7,569 nt of DNA from Nitrososphaerales archaeon (GCA_030040055.1 JASHUK010000159.1:1-7569); one strand, 5' to 3'. Shown: positions 1 to 6,533, counted from the stretch's first letter. Notes: a model not told the origin generated them from the letters alone. Made by a program: numbers and translations.

Positions 1-124
1 GGGCAAGATCGTTCGACTTTTCGATGCTACGAGAGATTTGCATGTATCTCCAAATGAGCCCAAGTGACAACACGACGAAGAACGCCGACGCGACGACCAC
101 AGAGAACGTGACGGCGTCGAACAT
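1..124 (-). CDS. N-terminal part of a hypothetical single-pass membrane protein (runs off left edge)
   Basis: I do not recognise this protein. Reading leftward from an ATG at 124-122, the frame stays open for 41 codons to the window edge, so the C-terminus is missing. Residues about 5-26 are a continuous hydrophobic stretch (rich in V, A, F, L) ending at W-R-Y, followed by a polar, charged segment (Q-I-S-R-S-I-E-K-S-N). This looks like an N-terminal membrane anchor or signal anchor with a soluble part beyond. An in-frame TAG lies 12 bases upstream of the ATG, so no earlier start is possible. GAGGA abuts the ATG, which is too close for a normal ribosome binding site. A TATA-like box at 152-158 would start transcription near 129, giving an almost leaderless message. 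It follows the 120-residue gene in the same direction after 35 bases. Coding status is likely but rests on a short fragment. Confidence 0.55.
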   Translation of the reverse strand, partial: MFDAVTFSVVVASAFFVVLSLGLIWRYMQISRSIEKSNDLA

Positions 125-151
125 TCCTCGTGACTAGGCATCACGTTACCA

Positions 152-158
152 TATAAAC
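152..158 (-). promoter_or_regulatory. TATA-like box for the left-edge membrane protein gene
   Basis: Read on the minus strand this is TTTATAT, in the short gap between two minus-strand genes. It is centred about 31 bases before the ATG at 124, so initiation would fall a few bases upstream of that codon. This suggests the gene has its own promoter besides any readthrough from the gene before it. The assignment is from consensus and spacing only. Confidence 0.4.
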
Positions 159-159
159 A

Positions 160-522
160 TCACTTGGGAATCACAAGCTTGTCGACCAAGGCTTCTATCA
201 GAGTGGCGGCACGTTCGGCTTCGAATCCATCAAGGTCCACAAGCCCTCTGCCGGCAAACTCCGTGAGCTTTCGAAACTCTTGCTGGTCGATTAGGCCGAG
301 CCCGACAGCAACCAGAATTGTGATGGCCGAGGACTCTATGTTCGACCTCGCCTGTCGAACTGTCCGGTAGTACGACCCGATAGAGACTGGACCTCCTTTC
401 CTAGTTGAAGCGGCTTGCTTCAACGTCAAATCGTGTCTCACCACCCTCTGATAACTAACCAGAGACTCGAACATGACAGGGGTCAGCGTAGACCTTCGGA
501 CCAGAGTATCTGGGACTCCCAT
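160..522 (-). CDS. Conserved-looking hypothetical protein, 120 aa, possible helix-turn-helix
   Basis: I cannot assign a named family. The product is 120 residues, mostly helical in character, with no signal peptide, cysteine cluster or clear membrane segment. Residues 33-62 (from LTLKQAAST through GPVSIGSYYRTVRQARSN) resemble a helix-turn-helix: a helix with K-x-A-A, a G-P-V-S turn, then a Tyr/Arg-rich possible recognition helix. Residues 63-80 are a short hydrophobic helix (ITILVAVGLGLI), and the rest is an acidic amphipathic C-terminal segment. A DNA-binding role is therefore inferred, not shown. An ORF 28 codons longer begins at 606, but the internal ATG at 522-520 is chosen because AAGGAG (534-529) precedes it with a 6-base spacer. 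The gene is divergent from the Elf1 gene and upstream of the left-edge membrane protein gene. The upstream DNA holds two inverted repeats that could be operator sites. Confidence 0.75.
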   Translation of the reverse strand: MGVPDTLVRRSTLTPVMFESLVSYQRVVRHDLTLKQAASTRKGGPVSIGSYYRTVRQARSNIESSAITILVAVGLGLIDQQEFRKLTEFAGRGLVDLDGFEAERAATLIEALVDKLVIPK

Positions 523-528
523 ACCCCT

Positions 529-534
529 CTCCTT
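529..534 (-). promoter_or_regulatory. Shine-Dalgarno site of the 120-aa hypothetical protein
   Basis: On the minus strand the bases read AAGGAG, ending 6 bases before the ATG at 522. It decides the start in favour of the 120-residue product over the 148-residue extension. It is the clearest ribosome binding site in the window; most other genes lack one. Confidence 0.6.
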
Positions 535-546
535 AATACGAAAGGG

Positions 547-552
547 TATAAA
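547..552 (-). promoter_or_regulatory. Proximal TATA-like box of the 120-aa gene (alternative promoter)
   Basis: On the minus strand this reads TTTATA, about 28 bases before the ATG at 522. If used, it would give an almost leaderless transcript beginning downstream of the AAGGAG site, which would make that site useless. It therefore competes with the box at 583-589, and transcript mapping would be needed to choose. Confidence 0.35.
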
Positions 553-566
553 CGTGTACCACCCGC

Positions 567-578
567 ATACTCTAGTAT
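567..578. repeat. 12-base palindrome next to the minus-strand promoter
   Basis: ATACT and AGTAT form a perfect 5-base inverted repeat around a central CT. The six bases ATACTC at 567-572 recur at 585-590, within the distal TATA-like box. The position between the two candidate TATA boxes of the 120-residue gene would suit an operator for a small repressor. Five-base arms can occur by chance, so function is inferred. Confidence 0.4.
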
Positions 579-582
579 TTGG

Positions 583-589
583 ATATACT
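583..589 (-). promoter_or_regulatory. Distal TATA-like box of the 120-aa gene
   Basis: The minus strand reads AGTATAT. Initiation about 25 bases downstream would fall near 560, giving a leader of roughly 38 bases that includes the AAGGAG ribosome binding site. It is preferred over the proximal box only because it explains that site. Confidence 0.35.
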
Positions 590-621
590 CGAAATCTAAC
601 ATCCAAAAAACACTAATAGCC

Positions 622-644
622 GGCGAAATAACAGAATATTCGCC
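622..644. repeat. Inverted repeat in the middle of the divergent intergenic region
   Basis: GGCGAA (622-627) and TTCGCC (639-644) are perfect 6-base complements separated by 11 bases. The inner flanks also match if one base is allowed to bulge (ATA against TAT). The site lies between the minus-strand promoter boxes and the plus-strand TATA-like box, about 30 bases upstream of the latter. A dimeric regulator site acting on both genes is possible. No T-run follows, so it does not look like a terminator. Confidence 0.4.
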
Positions 645-673
645 TGTCAGCGGACTTCGCATGCTCTGCAGGA

Positions 674-680
674 TTTTATA
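674..680 (+). promoter_or_regulatory. TATA-like box driving the Elf1-GGGPS-PolD gene run
   Basis: TTTTATA lies about 36 bases before the TTG start at 713. Initiation 25-27 bases downstream would fall near 702-705, leaving a leader of about 8-11 bases. No ribosome binding site is seen there, so translation would be almost leaderless. I see no equally good box in the 6- and 28-base gaps that follow, so this is probably the main promoter for all three genes. Confidence 0.5.
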
Positions 681-712
681 GTTCCCATTCGAAGCGTCGA
701 CGCGATTTCGAT

Positions 713-967
713 TTGGGGAGAAGGAGGAAGAAAGTTCTTCGGATAAGCAGGAAGACCCTTCCAAAGGTCTTCGCCTGCCCGCATTGCGGAATGCAGACAA
801 TACGCATCACATCACACATCGATGAGACATCACAAGATACGGTGTTCCTCCTAGCATGCGGCAACACAACCTGCAATCTGAGAAGAGAACTGAGGTACCC
901 GACGAAGAGAGCGGACATCGACGTGTACAACACGTTCGTCGACGACTTTGCGAAGGCCGGGGCCTGA
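713..967 (+). CDS. Elf1-like transcription elongation factor (zinc ribbon)
   Basis: The 84-residue protein has the Elf1 layout. A very basic N-terminus (MGRRRKKVLRISRK) leads into L-P-K-V-F-A-C-P-H-C-G with the first cysteine pair C22/C25. A second pair C49/C54 follows, then the family-like ending A-D-I-D-V-Y-N-T-F-V-D-D-F (67-79). Elf1 proteins associate with elongating RNA polymerase; the archaeal form is known mostly from TACK and Asgard lineages. The second cysteine pair is spaced C-x4-C (C-G-N-T-T-C) instead of the usual C-x2-C, like a two-residue insertion in the knuckle. The start is TTG; no ATG, GTG or other TTG in frame fits, and the reading begins exactly with the expected basic tail. 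It is first in a tight run with GGGP synthase 6 bases downstream. A different small zinc-ribbon protein is the main alternative. Confidence 0.8.
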   Translation: MGRRRKKVLRISRKTLPKVFACPHCGMQTIRITSHIDETSQDTVFLLACGNTTCNLRRELRYPTKRADIDVYNTFVDDFAKAGA

Positions 968-973
968 GCCTAC

Positions 974-1723
974 TTGAAGCTGGGAAGGACAGAGAGATTC
1001 CTAGTTGAGAGGAGCAAGATTAAGCCCATAGTGGCTGCTCTGATAGATCCTGAAGACTTCACAGTCACAGAAGCCGCCGCGACTTCGTCTGAGGCCGAGA
1101 AGTGTGGAGTCTCTGTGGTCTTAGTGGGTGGCTCGACAATTTCTGACCAGCACAAGCTGGACCTCATTGTCAGGGCTGTGAAGGCGAGTGTCAGTTGTCC
1201 TGTGATATTATTTCCTGGCAACGTGACTGGCATATCACATCACGCGGACGCTATCCTCTTCAGCAGTCTGTTGAACTCGACGAACCCCTACTTCATCATC
1301 GGCGCCCAAGCGTTGGGAGCAATGGAAGTCCGCCGGAGCAAACTTGAGAGCATTCCGATGGGCTATCTGGTTTTTGGCGACTCGAGCGCCACAAGCTTCA
1401 TCGGCCAGACCAGAAGCTTCCCTCGTTCCAAACCAAGCCTTGCTGTGATATATGCAATGGCTGCCCAGTACCTCGGGATGCGAACTCTCTACTTGGAAGG
1501 AGGCAGTGGAACCAGCGACCCAGTCCCCCCGGAGGTCATCAGCCAGGTCAGGGCGTATTATGAGGGGGTGCTAATTGTAGGCGGAGGAATTACGGACGGC
1601 AAGACTGCCGCAAGGGCGGCGAGAGCGGGCGCCAACATCCTAGTGGTAGGGAACCTCCTTCAGACCAAGGGCTTCCAAAGCTCATTGCGCCAGATAGTAT
1701 CAGGGTCAGGTCGCAGCGCTTAA
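974..1723 (+). CDS. Geranylgeranylglyceryl phosphate synthase (GGGPS, PcrB-like TIM barrel)
   Basis: This enzyme joins sn-glycerol-1-phosphate to geranylgeranyl diphosphate, making the first ether bond of archaeal membrane lipids. It acts at the cytoplasmic side of the membrane. Its 249 residues match the usual family size. Family motifs appear in order: L-I-D-P-E-D near 23-28 (D25 expected to help bind magnesium/substrate), V-G-G-S at 51-54, P-V-I-L-F-P-G-N at 76-83, Y-L-E-G-G-S-G at 173-179, V-G-G-G-I-T-D-G at 202-209 and V-V-G-N at 224-227. The glycine-rich loops late in the barrel are the expected phosphate-binding sites. The start is TTG at 974, six bases after the Elf1 stop; it gives the usual short K-L-G-R-T-E-R-F-L leader helix. 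There is no strong ribosome binding site. The gene sits between Elf1 and PolD, presumably on one transcript. Confidence 0.93.
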   Translation: MKLGRTERFLVERSKIKPIVAALIDPEDFTVTEAAATSSEAEKCGVSVVLVGGSTISDQHKLDLIVRAVKASVSCPVILFPGNVTGISHHADAILFSSLLNSTNPYFIIGAQALGAMEVRRSKLESIPMGYLVFGDSSATSFIGQTRSFPRSKPSLAVIYAMAAQYLGMRTLYLEGGSGTSDPVPPEVISQVRAYYEGVLIVGGGITDGKTAARAARAGANILVVGNLLQTKGFQSSLRQIVSGSGRSA

Positions 1724-1751
1724 GACCCACGCCTCAAAGTAACATGAAGAA

Positions 1752-4700
1752 ATGTCATTCTCGGCCGATGCTGCATGGGCGCGGTCTCGGTCGCTCGCTC
1801 CCTTCCCCAAGGCATTGGACTCTTACTACGCAGACTTACTAAGTCAGTACCAAGACGCGTGGAACACCGCCTCGACCGCGAGAGCAAAGGGCTACGACCC
1901 GAAGGACACGGTGGAGTCCAAGACAGTCTTCGACCTCGCCGACAGAGTCAACCAGATGCTCGACTTGGACCAATTTGAGGGCCTAGTTGACAGACTGAGG
2001 GAATTGCTCTGGACAACGACAAAGGAGCGTGCGGCACTGACCATTTCCCAAGAAATCGCCTTGGGCAAGTTCGGGAGGCTGCAACGCGAAAAGGCCCTGA
2101 GTTACGGCGTGCGAGCTGGTCTGGCAGTTATGACCGATGGAGTGACCGTGGCGCCGATTGAAGGGATTTACGATGTCACAATAAGACAGAATGATGACAA
2201 CTCAGACTACGCCTCGATATCGTATGCCGGTCCGATGAGATCGGCCGGAGGGACAGAAGCTGGATTTTCATTGGTGATCGCCGACATCACAGCCAAGAAA
2301 CTCGGCCTTGCCGAGTATAGGGCTAGGAACGAAGAGGTTGACCGATTCGCCGAGGAGCTCAGAATCTACGAAAGAGAGGTCGGAAACTTTCAGTACAAGG
2401 TCACCGACGAAGACATCAGAAAGACGATTTCGAACCTCCCGGTAGAGATTGACGGGGTTGAGACCGACCCGGTCGAAGTGGTAGTACACCGAGGGTTGAA
2501 ACGAGTGGCCACGGACCGAATGAGAGGAGGTGCCCTCAGAGTGCTGAACGACGGGGTGATAGGCCGCGCGCACAAACTTGCTAAGAAACTGAGCAGCCTG
2601 AACATATCCGGATGGGAGTGGCTTGTCGACCTTAAGGGAGGAACACAACAGTCGACCAACGAAACCGAACAGGCCGGCGCCCACTTCGAAGAGGTGATTT
2701 CCGGTAGGGCCGTCCTCTCGATGCCTCGGCGGAAGGGAGGGTTCAGACTCGTATATGGAAGGTCAATGAACACTGGGCTGTCGACAATCGGGATACATCC
2801 TGCTGTAACGGTGTTGCTAGGCTACCCGGTCGTTCCCGGAACCCAGGTAAAGGTGGACATCCCGGGAAAGGCCGCGACAATCGCCTTCGTAGACTCAATT
2901 GAGGGTCCTACCGTGCTGCTAAAGGACGGGAGCATCTGTCGCGTTTCCGGCATTGAGGAGGCAGAGGACTTACGAGACCAGCTCGAAAGGATCATCGACC
3001 TTGGCGACGTCCTGATCAGCTATGGCGACTTCCTTGAGAACAACAGGAGCCTCCCTCCCTCGCCTTACGTCAAGGACTGGTGGACCCAGGCTCTCATACG
3101 CGCCCTCGACTCAACACCCGATGCGGAGCGAAGACTCGAGGCATCAGGGATGGACCACGAGGCGGCAGTCCGACTGCACGACACGGCAGCCAGCCTTCCG
3201 ACGGCCCGCGACTCGTTGGCAATCTGCAGGGCGCTCGGCCTTCCCTTGCATCCGTCACTCACTCCTAGGTTTGACAGGCTAACCGCCGAAGACCTGTTCC
3301 GCCTCCGGCGGTGCGCCTCAATCGAAGGGTCGGACGTCGTGGTCGACATCTCGAGCACCGAAGTAGAGCACTTGCTTCAGAACTGCCTTGTACAGTACAA
3401 ACGAAGAGGCTCCACTGCGGTCCTAAGCGGCGAGCCGGCCGCAGTCTTCGCCACCCTCATGAGGCTCAGAGACGATGTCACTCCTCCCACCGACTGCTCA
3501 GACGGAATGGACGCAGCCAAAGAAATCTCAGGAGTCTCACTCGGCAGGCAGACGACAACGACAATCGGCGTTCGAATAGGGCGCCCAGAAAAAGCGATGA
3601 TGCGAAAGATGAAGCCCCCAGTGCACACACTCTTTCCGATTGGGCTCGCAGGGGGACAATCTAGGGACATACTGATGGCAGCCCGGCAAGGCACGATCGA
3701 AGTTGAACTCACCAACACGTTCTGTCCGCAGTGCAACGAAAGGCGTTCCTCGTCAAAATGCGAGGTCTGCGGCTCCCCTACCCTCCACTTCGTTTCCTGT
3801 CCTCGTTGCGGAAAGGTCACCACAGAAGGCACCTGTCCGAACTGCAGGGTGAAGACCACCACCTATTCGCCGGTCGACTTCAATCTGAAGAGCAAGCTGG
3901 AATCTGTCCGCAGCAAGATCCCATACGACCACACAAGACCTGTAAAGGGGGTAAAGCGGCTGACAAGTGCCTCCAAGACCCCTGAGCCCCTCGAGAAGGG
4001 AATAATCAGGAGCCGACACGATACCTTCGTCTACAAGGATGGAACCCTTAGAATCGACGTAACTAACGCGCCACTCACCCACTTCCGTCCCTCTGACATA
4101 GAGGCAGACATTTCGACGTTGTCACAACTCGGCTACCTGAAGGACAAGGACGGAAGACCTCTAGAAAGCGAGGACCAAATCCTCGAGCTAAAGCCACAAG
4201 ATGTTATCCTCCCTGTGGAAGTCGCAGGGGACCTCGTCAGGATGTCCCAGTTCGTGGACGACGAGCTAACCAACTTCTACGGACTCCCAGCTTACTACAA
4301 TGCGGAACGTCCATCAGATTTGGTCGGGAAGATTGCCATGGGTCTTGCTCCTCACACATCCGTTGGCGTGGTCGGGAGGATAATCGGATTCTCACCCACC
4401 CAGGTCTGTTTTGCCAACCCTTGTTGGCATTCGGCGAAGAGGAGAGACTGCGACGGCGACGGCGACTCGATAATCCTCCTACTGGACGCCTTGTTGAACT
4501 TCTCCCTGGAGTACGTCCCGGACCAAATTGGAGGCCTGATGGACACGCCACTGCTCGTGCAGCCAATCCTGATTCCTGCCGAAGTAGATGAGCAGTCGCA
4601 CAACTTCGACATAGCGTCGACATATCCGCTGGAGTTCTACGAGAGGACTCAAAGCTCTCCTGGAGCATCCGAGCTGACGGGGCTCATAGAGTGCATCGGC

Positions 4701-5216
4701 TCAAGGCTGCAGAACGAGGGTCAGTTCTACGGGTACGGTTTCACATACCCTACCAATACCCTCGCGGTCAAGAAATCCAGGGCGGCGTATTCTACCCTCC
4801 GAACGCTCAGTGAGAAAATCTCGAAGCAGATCGAGGTGGCTTCGAAGCTCGAAGCCGTCTCCACAAGGGAGGTCGTGGAAGCGATAATCAAGACCCACCT
4901 AATCAGAGACTTGATGGGGAACACGAAGAAGTACGCCAGCCAGGCTTTCAAGTGTAAGAAGTGCGGCATGACGATCAGGAGGCCTCCTCTTCAGTGGATT
5001 TGCCCCGCATGCAGCGGCGAAATCAAGGGAACGCTAACTAAGGCATCCGTGGAGAAGTATCTCTCAATAGCCCAGAGGCTGGCGAAGGAGTACGACGTGG
5101 ACCCGTATCTTAGGAGTAGGCTCGAGATAATCCACAGAGAACTAGACCAGCTCTTCCAAGGAGAAAGGAAGGGGGATCAGCTGGAACTGACCGACTTTCT
5201 TGTTCCCATGCACTAG
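1752..5216 (+). CDS. polC: DNA polymerase D (Pol II) large subunit DP2, intein-free
   Basis: DP2 is the catalytic subunit of the heterodimeric archaeal replicative polymerase PolD; the exonuclease subunit DP1 is not in this window. The protein is 1154 residues, somewhat shorter than Pyrococcus DP2. The N-terminal domain holds S-Y-A-G-P-M-R-S-A-G-G-T-E (157-169), a family hallmark. A cysteine-rich insert has four C-x2-C pairs (C658/661, C670/673, C683/686, C695/698), enough for two zinc sites. Catalytic double-psi barrel motifs include K-P-P-V-H-T-L-F-P-I-G (621-631), G-L-A-P-H-T-S (864-870) and R-R-D-C-D-G-D-G-D (897-905); D901 and D903 match the catalytic aspartate pair known from Pyrococcus. 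A C-terminal zinc finger (C1068/1071, C1084/1087) precedes Q-L-E-L-T-D-F-L (1143-1150), a PIP-box-like motif for PCNA. The usual intein sites near the active site are uninterrupted. Start ATG lies 28 bases after the GGGPS stop. Confidence 0.97.
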   Translation: MSFSADAAWARSRSLAPFPKALDSYYADLLSQYQDAWNTASTARAKGYDPKDTVESKTVFDLADRVNQMLDLDQFEGLVDRLRELLWTTTKERAALTISQEIALGKFGRLQREKALSYGVRAGLAVMTDGVTVAPIEGIYDVTIRQNDDNSDYASISYAGPMRSAGGTEAGFSLVIADITAKKLGLAEYRARNEEVDRFAEELRIYEREVGNFQYKVTDEDIRKTISNLPVEIDGVETDPVEVVVHRGLKRVATDRMRGGALRVLNDGVIGRAHKLAKKLSSLNISGWEWLVDLKGGTQQSTNETEQAGAHFEEVISGRAVLSMPRRKGGFRLVYGRSMNTGLSTIGIHPAVTVLLGYPVVPGTQVKVDIPGKAATIAFVDSIEGPTVLLKDGSICRVSGIEEAEDLRDQLERIIDLGDVLISYGDFLENNRSLPPSPYVKDWWTQALIRALDSTPDAERRLEASGMDHEAAVRLHDTAASLPTARDSLAICRALGLPLHPSLTPRFDRLTAEDLFRLRRCASIEGSDVVVDISSTEVEHLLQNCLVQYKRRGSTAVLSGEPAAVFATLMRLRDDVTPPTDCSDGMDAAKEISGVSLGRQTTTTIGVRIGRPEKAMMRKMKPPVHTLFPIGLAGGQSRDILMAARQGTIEVELTNTFCPQCNERRSSSKCEVCGSPTLHFVSCPRCGKVTTEGTCPNCRVKTTTYSPVDFNLKSKLESVRSKIPYDHTRPVKGVKRLTSASKTPEPLEKGIIRSRHDTFVYKDGTLRIDVTNAPLTHFRPSDIEADISTLSQLGYLKDKDGRPLESEDQILELKPQDVILPVEVAGDLVRMSQFVDDELTNFYGLPAYYNAERPSDLVGKIAMGLAPHTSVGVVGRIIGFSPTQVCFANPCWHSAKRRDCDGDGDSIILLLDALLNFSLEYVPDQIGGLMDTPLLVQPILIPAEVDEQSHNFDIASTYPLEFYERTQSSPGASELTGLIECIGSRLQNEGQFYGYGFTYPTNTLAVKKSRAAYSTLRTLSEKISKQIEVASKLEAVSTREVVEAIIKTHLIRDLMGNTKKYASQAFKCKKCGMTIRRPPLQWICPACSGEIKGTLTKASVEKYLSIAQRLAKEYDVDPYLRSRLEIIHRELDQLFQGERKGDQLELTDFLVPMH
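5213..5216. other. Convergent stop codons sharing a CTAG palindrome
   Basis: The plus-strand TAG (5214-5216) ends the polymerase gene and the minus-strand TAG (5215-5213) ends the hydroxymethyltransferase gene. Both are read from the same four-base palindrome CTAG, so the coding regions overlap by four bases. Neither gene has an intergenic 3' region, and any transcript end must lie inside the opposite gene. Confidence 0.95.
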
Positions 5217-6502
5217 GCGAAGAAGCAGGCAGGCGAACTCTCGAAGCTGTACTTGACCTTCTGGAAGTTCTTCCGCAATTCCTTCACCCTGACTAGCACC
5301 TCACGACGCTTCGCGCCGGACATCGCGACGTGGAGGATTTCGGCAACTTCTTGCATCTCTCCCGGCCTCATTCCTAGACGGGTCAACTCGGCCACCCCCA
5401 GCCTTATTCCACCTGGGTTGGTATAGTGCCTCCCTGCCTGCAGGTCACCTGGAAGGAGCTGCCTATTGACGATGATGTTCTGGCTTTCAAGCGTCTTCTC
5501 CATCGCCCCTCCATCTGAGTACTTCGTGACATCCACGGCAATCTGGTGGGACGCCGTGTAGCCATTCCTCTCCCCCAGGACAACCTCACCGGTGTCAGCG
5601 AGCGCTGTGGCCAGGGCCTGCGAGTTCCTGACCACATCTCTGGCGTATCGCCTACCGAACTGCAGGAACTCGGCGAAGGCCATGGCTTTCGCGGCTACCC
5701 CATGGAGGTGATGATTACTGGTGGTTCCTGGGAAGACGGCCTTCTTGATCTGCTCTGCGAACATTTCATCTGCAACTATGGCGCCGCCCTGGGGGCCAAA
5801 GAGAGTCTTGTGCGTGCTAAAGGTCATGACCTTGGCGCCCTCGCGGAGCGGGTCTTGGAAGACTCCACCTGCTATCAAACCAACCACATGGGCAGCGTCG
5901 TAGCAGACAACTCCGCCGGCGTCTTCTATAACCGGCGCCAGTTCCTTCACAGGATGGGGGAAAAGGAACAGACTCCCACCGAACATAGCCAGCCGGGGGC
6001 TCTTCTTGAGCTTCCTGATTCGTCGTACGCTCGAGTCGACATCTATGTTCATCTCGTCCTTGTCGAAGGCAAAATATTCTATCTGGAGAGAGTGGACTAG
6101 CCCTGCGGACCCGGAGAAGTCGCTCTTGCCATGGGATATGTGACCGCCGTTAGGTATCGAAAGCGCCATCATTGTGTCCCCCGCAGAGCTGAGGGCAGAA
6201 TAGACAGAAAGATTCGCTACGACGCCAGAGACCGGTCTCACGTCGACAAAATTCGCCCTGAACAACCTCTTCCCCAAGGCAATGGCTTCGAGCTCTATCT
6301 GATCGATGTACTTGCAGCCCGCGTATACCCTCTCTCCCGGCCATCCCTCTGCATATCTGTGCCCCAAGTCCGACGCGAGAACCTCCCTGACACGTTTCGA
6401 GGAGACGTTCTCACTCGCAATCATCGGAAGGCTCTGAGAAAACCACCTTTCATGCGCCCTGACCTTACGGACGACAGAGTCGAAGTCCTGCCTATAAGAC
6501 AC
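5213..6502 (-). CDS. glyA: Serine hydroxymethyltransferase (PLP enzyme)
   Basis: The enzyme interconverts serine and glycine, passing a one-carbon unit to a tetrahydropterin carrier (folate or a methanopterin type; the sequence does not tell which). It is a 429-residue cytosolic fold-type I PLP protein of normal length. Motifs in order: I-A-S-E-N (28-32); H-R-Y-A-E-G-W-P-G-E-R (48-58); G-G-H-I-S-H-G (119-125), whose H121 should stack on PLP; Y-D-A-A-H-V-V-G-L-I-A-G-G (201-213), with D202 and H205 contacting the cofactor; and T-F-S-T-H-K-T-L-F-G-P-Q-G-G (227-240), with K232 as Schiff-base lysine. N-P-G-G-I-R-L-G (362-369) supplies the likely carboxylate-binding R367. The start is GTG at 6502-6500, with a TATA-like box 27 bases upstream, implying a leaderless message. 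It converges on the polymerase gene and is divergent from Sec61 beta. Confidence 0.96.
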   Translation of the reverse strand: MSYRQDFDSVVRKVRAHERWFSQSLPMIASENVSSKRVREVLASDLGHRYAEGWPGERVYAGCKYIDQIELEAIALGKRLFRANFVDVRPVSGVVANLSVYSALSSAGDTMMALSIPNGGHISHGKSDFSGSAGLVHSLQIEYFAFDKDEMNIDVDSSVRRIRKLKKSPRLAMFGGSLFLFPHPVKELAPVIEDAGGVVCYDAAHVVGLIAGGVFQDPLREGAKVMTFSTHKTLFGPQGGAIVADEMFAEQIKKAVFPGTTSNHHLHGVAAKAMAFAEFLQFGRRYARDVVRNSQALATALADTGEVVLGERNGYTASHQIAVDVTKYSDGGAMEKTLESQNIIVNRQLLPGDLQAGRHYTNPGGIRLGVAELTRLGMRPGEMQEVAEILHVAMSGAKRREVLVRVKELRKNFQKVKYSFESSPACFFA

Positions 6503-6525
6503 GGCCGAGGCTGACTGGCGGGTCG

Positions 6526-6533
6526 ATAATTAT
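6526..6533 (-). promoter_or_regulatory. TATA-like box of the SHMT gene
   Basis: ATAATTAT, itself a perfect palindrome, is centred about 27 bases before the GTG start of SHMT on the minus strand. That spacing places initiation at or next to the start codon, as in leaderless archaeal genes. It is the only AT-rich block close to this start. Confidence 0.5.

Noticed and set aside
523..606. 28-codon N-terminal extension of the 120-residue protein to an ATG at 606
   Set aside because: The extension covers the TATA-like boxes and the AAGGAG site, looks unlike conserved protein, and the internal ATG has a well-spaced ribosome binding site.
605..610. T6 run on the minus strand as a terminator
   Set aside because: No minus-strand gene ends upstream of it within the divergent region, so there is nothing for it to terminate.
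2268..2773. Two minus-strand frames (138 and 127 codons) opposite the polymerase gene
   Set aside because: They are antisense to well-conserved DP2 sequence and have no family resemblance or promoter signal.
3377..3862. 161-codon minus-strand frame with several H-C and G-Q motifs
   Set aside because: It is the antisense of the DP2 region including the zinc-binding insert, whose cysteine codons read as other residues on the opposite strand.
4400..4520. Intein in the DP2 active-site region
   Set aside because: The reading runs unbroken from F-A-N-P-C-W-H through D-C-D-G-D to the following helix, with no extra sequence or splice motifs.
4237..4668. 143-codon Arg/Ser-rich minus-strand frame across the polymerase active site
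   Set aside because: The composition is typical of a shadow frame in GC-rich DNA, and the sense strand carries the catalytic motif.
5160..5175. Pyrimidine-rich minus-strand tract downstream of SHMT as a terminator
   Set aside because: It has no run of five or more T and no stem-loop, and it lies inside the polymerase coding sequence.
5546..6100. 184-codon plus-strand frame opposite SHMT
   Set aside because: It lies entirely antisense to an SHMT gene whose motifs are intact, and its translation shows no recognisable domain.
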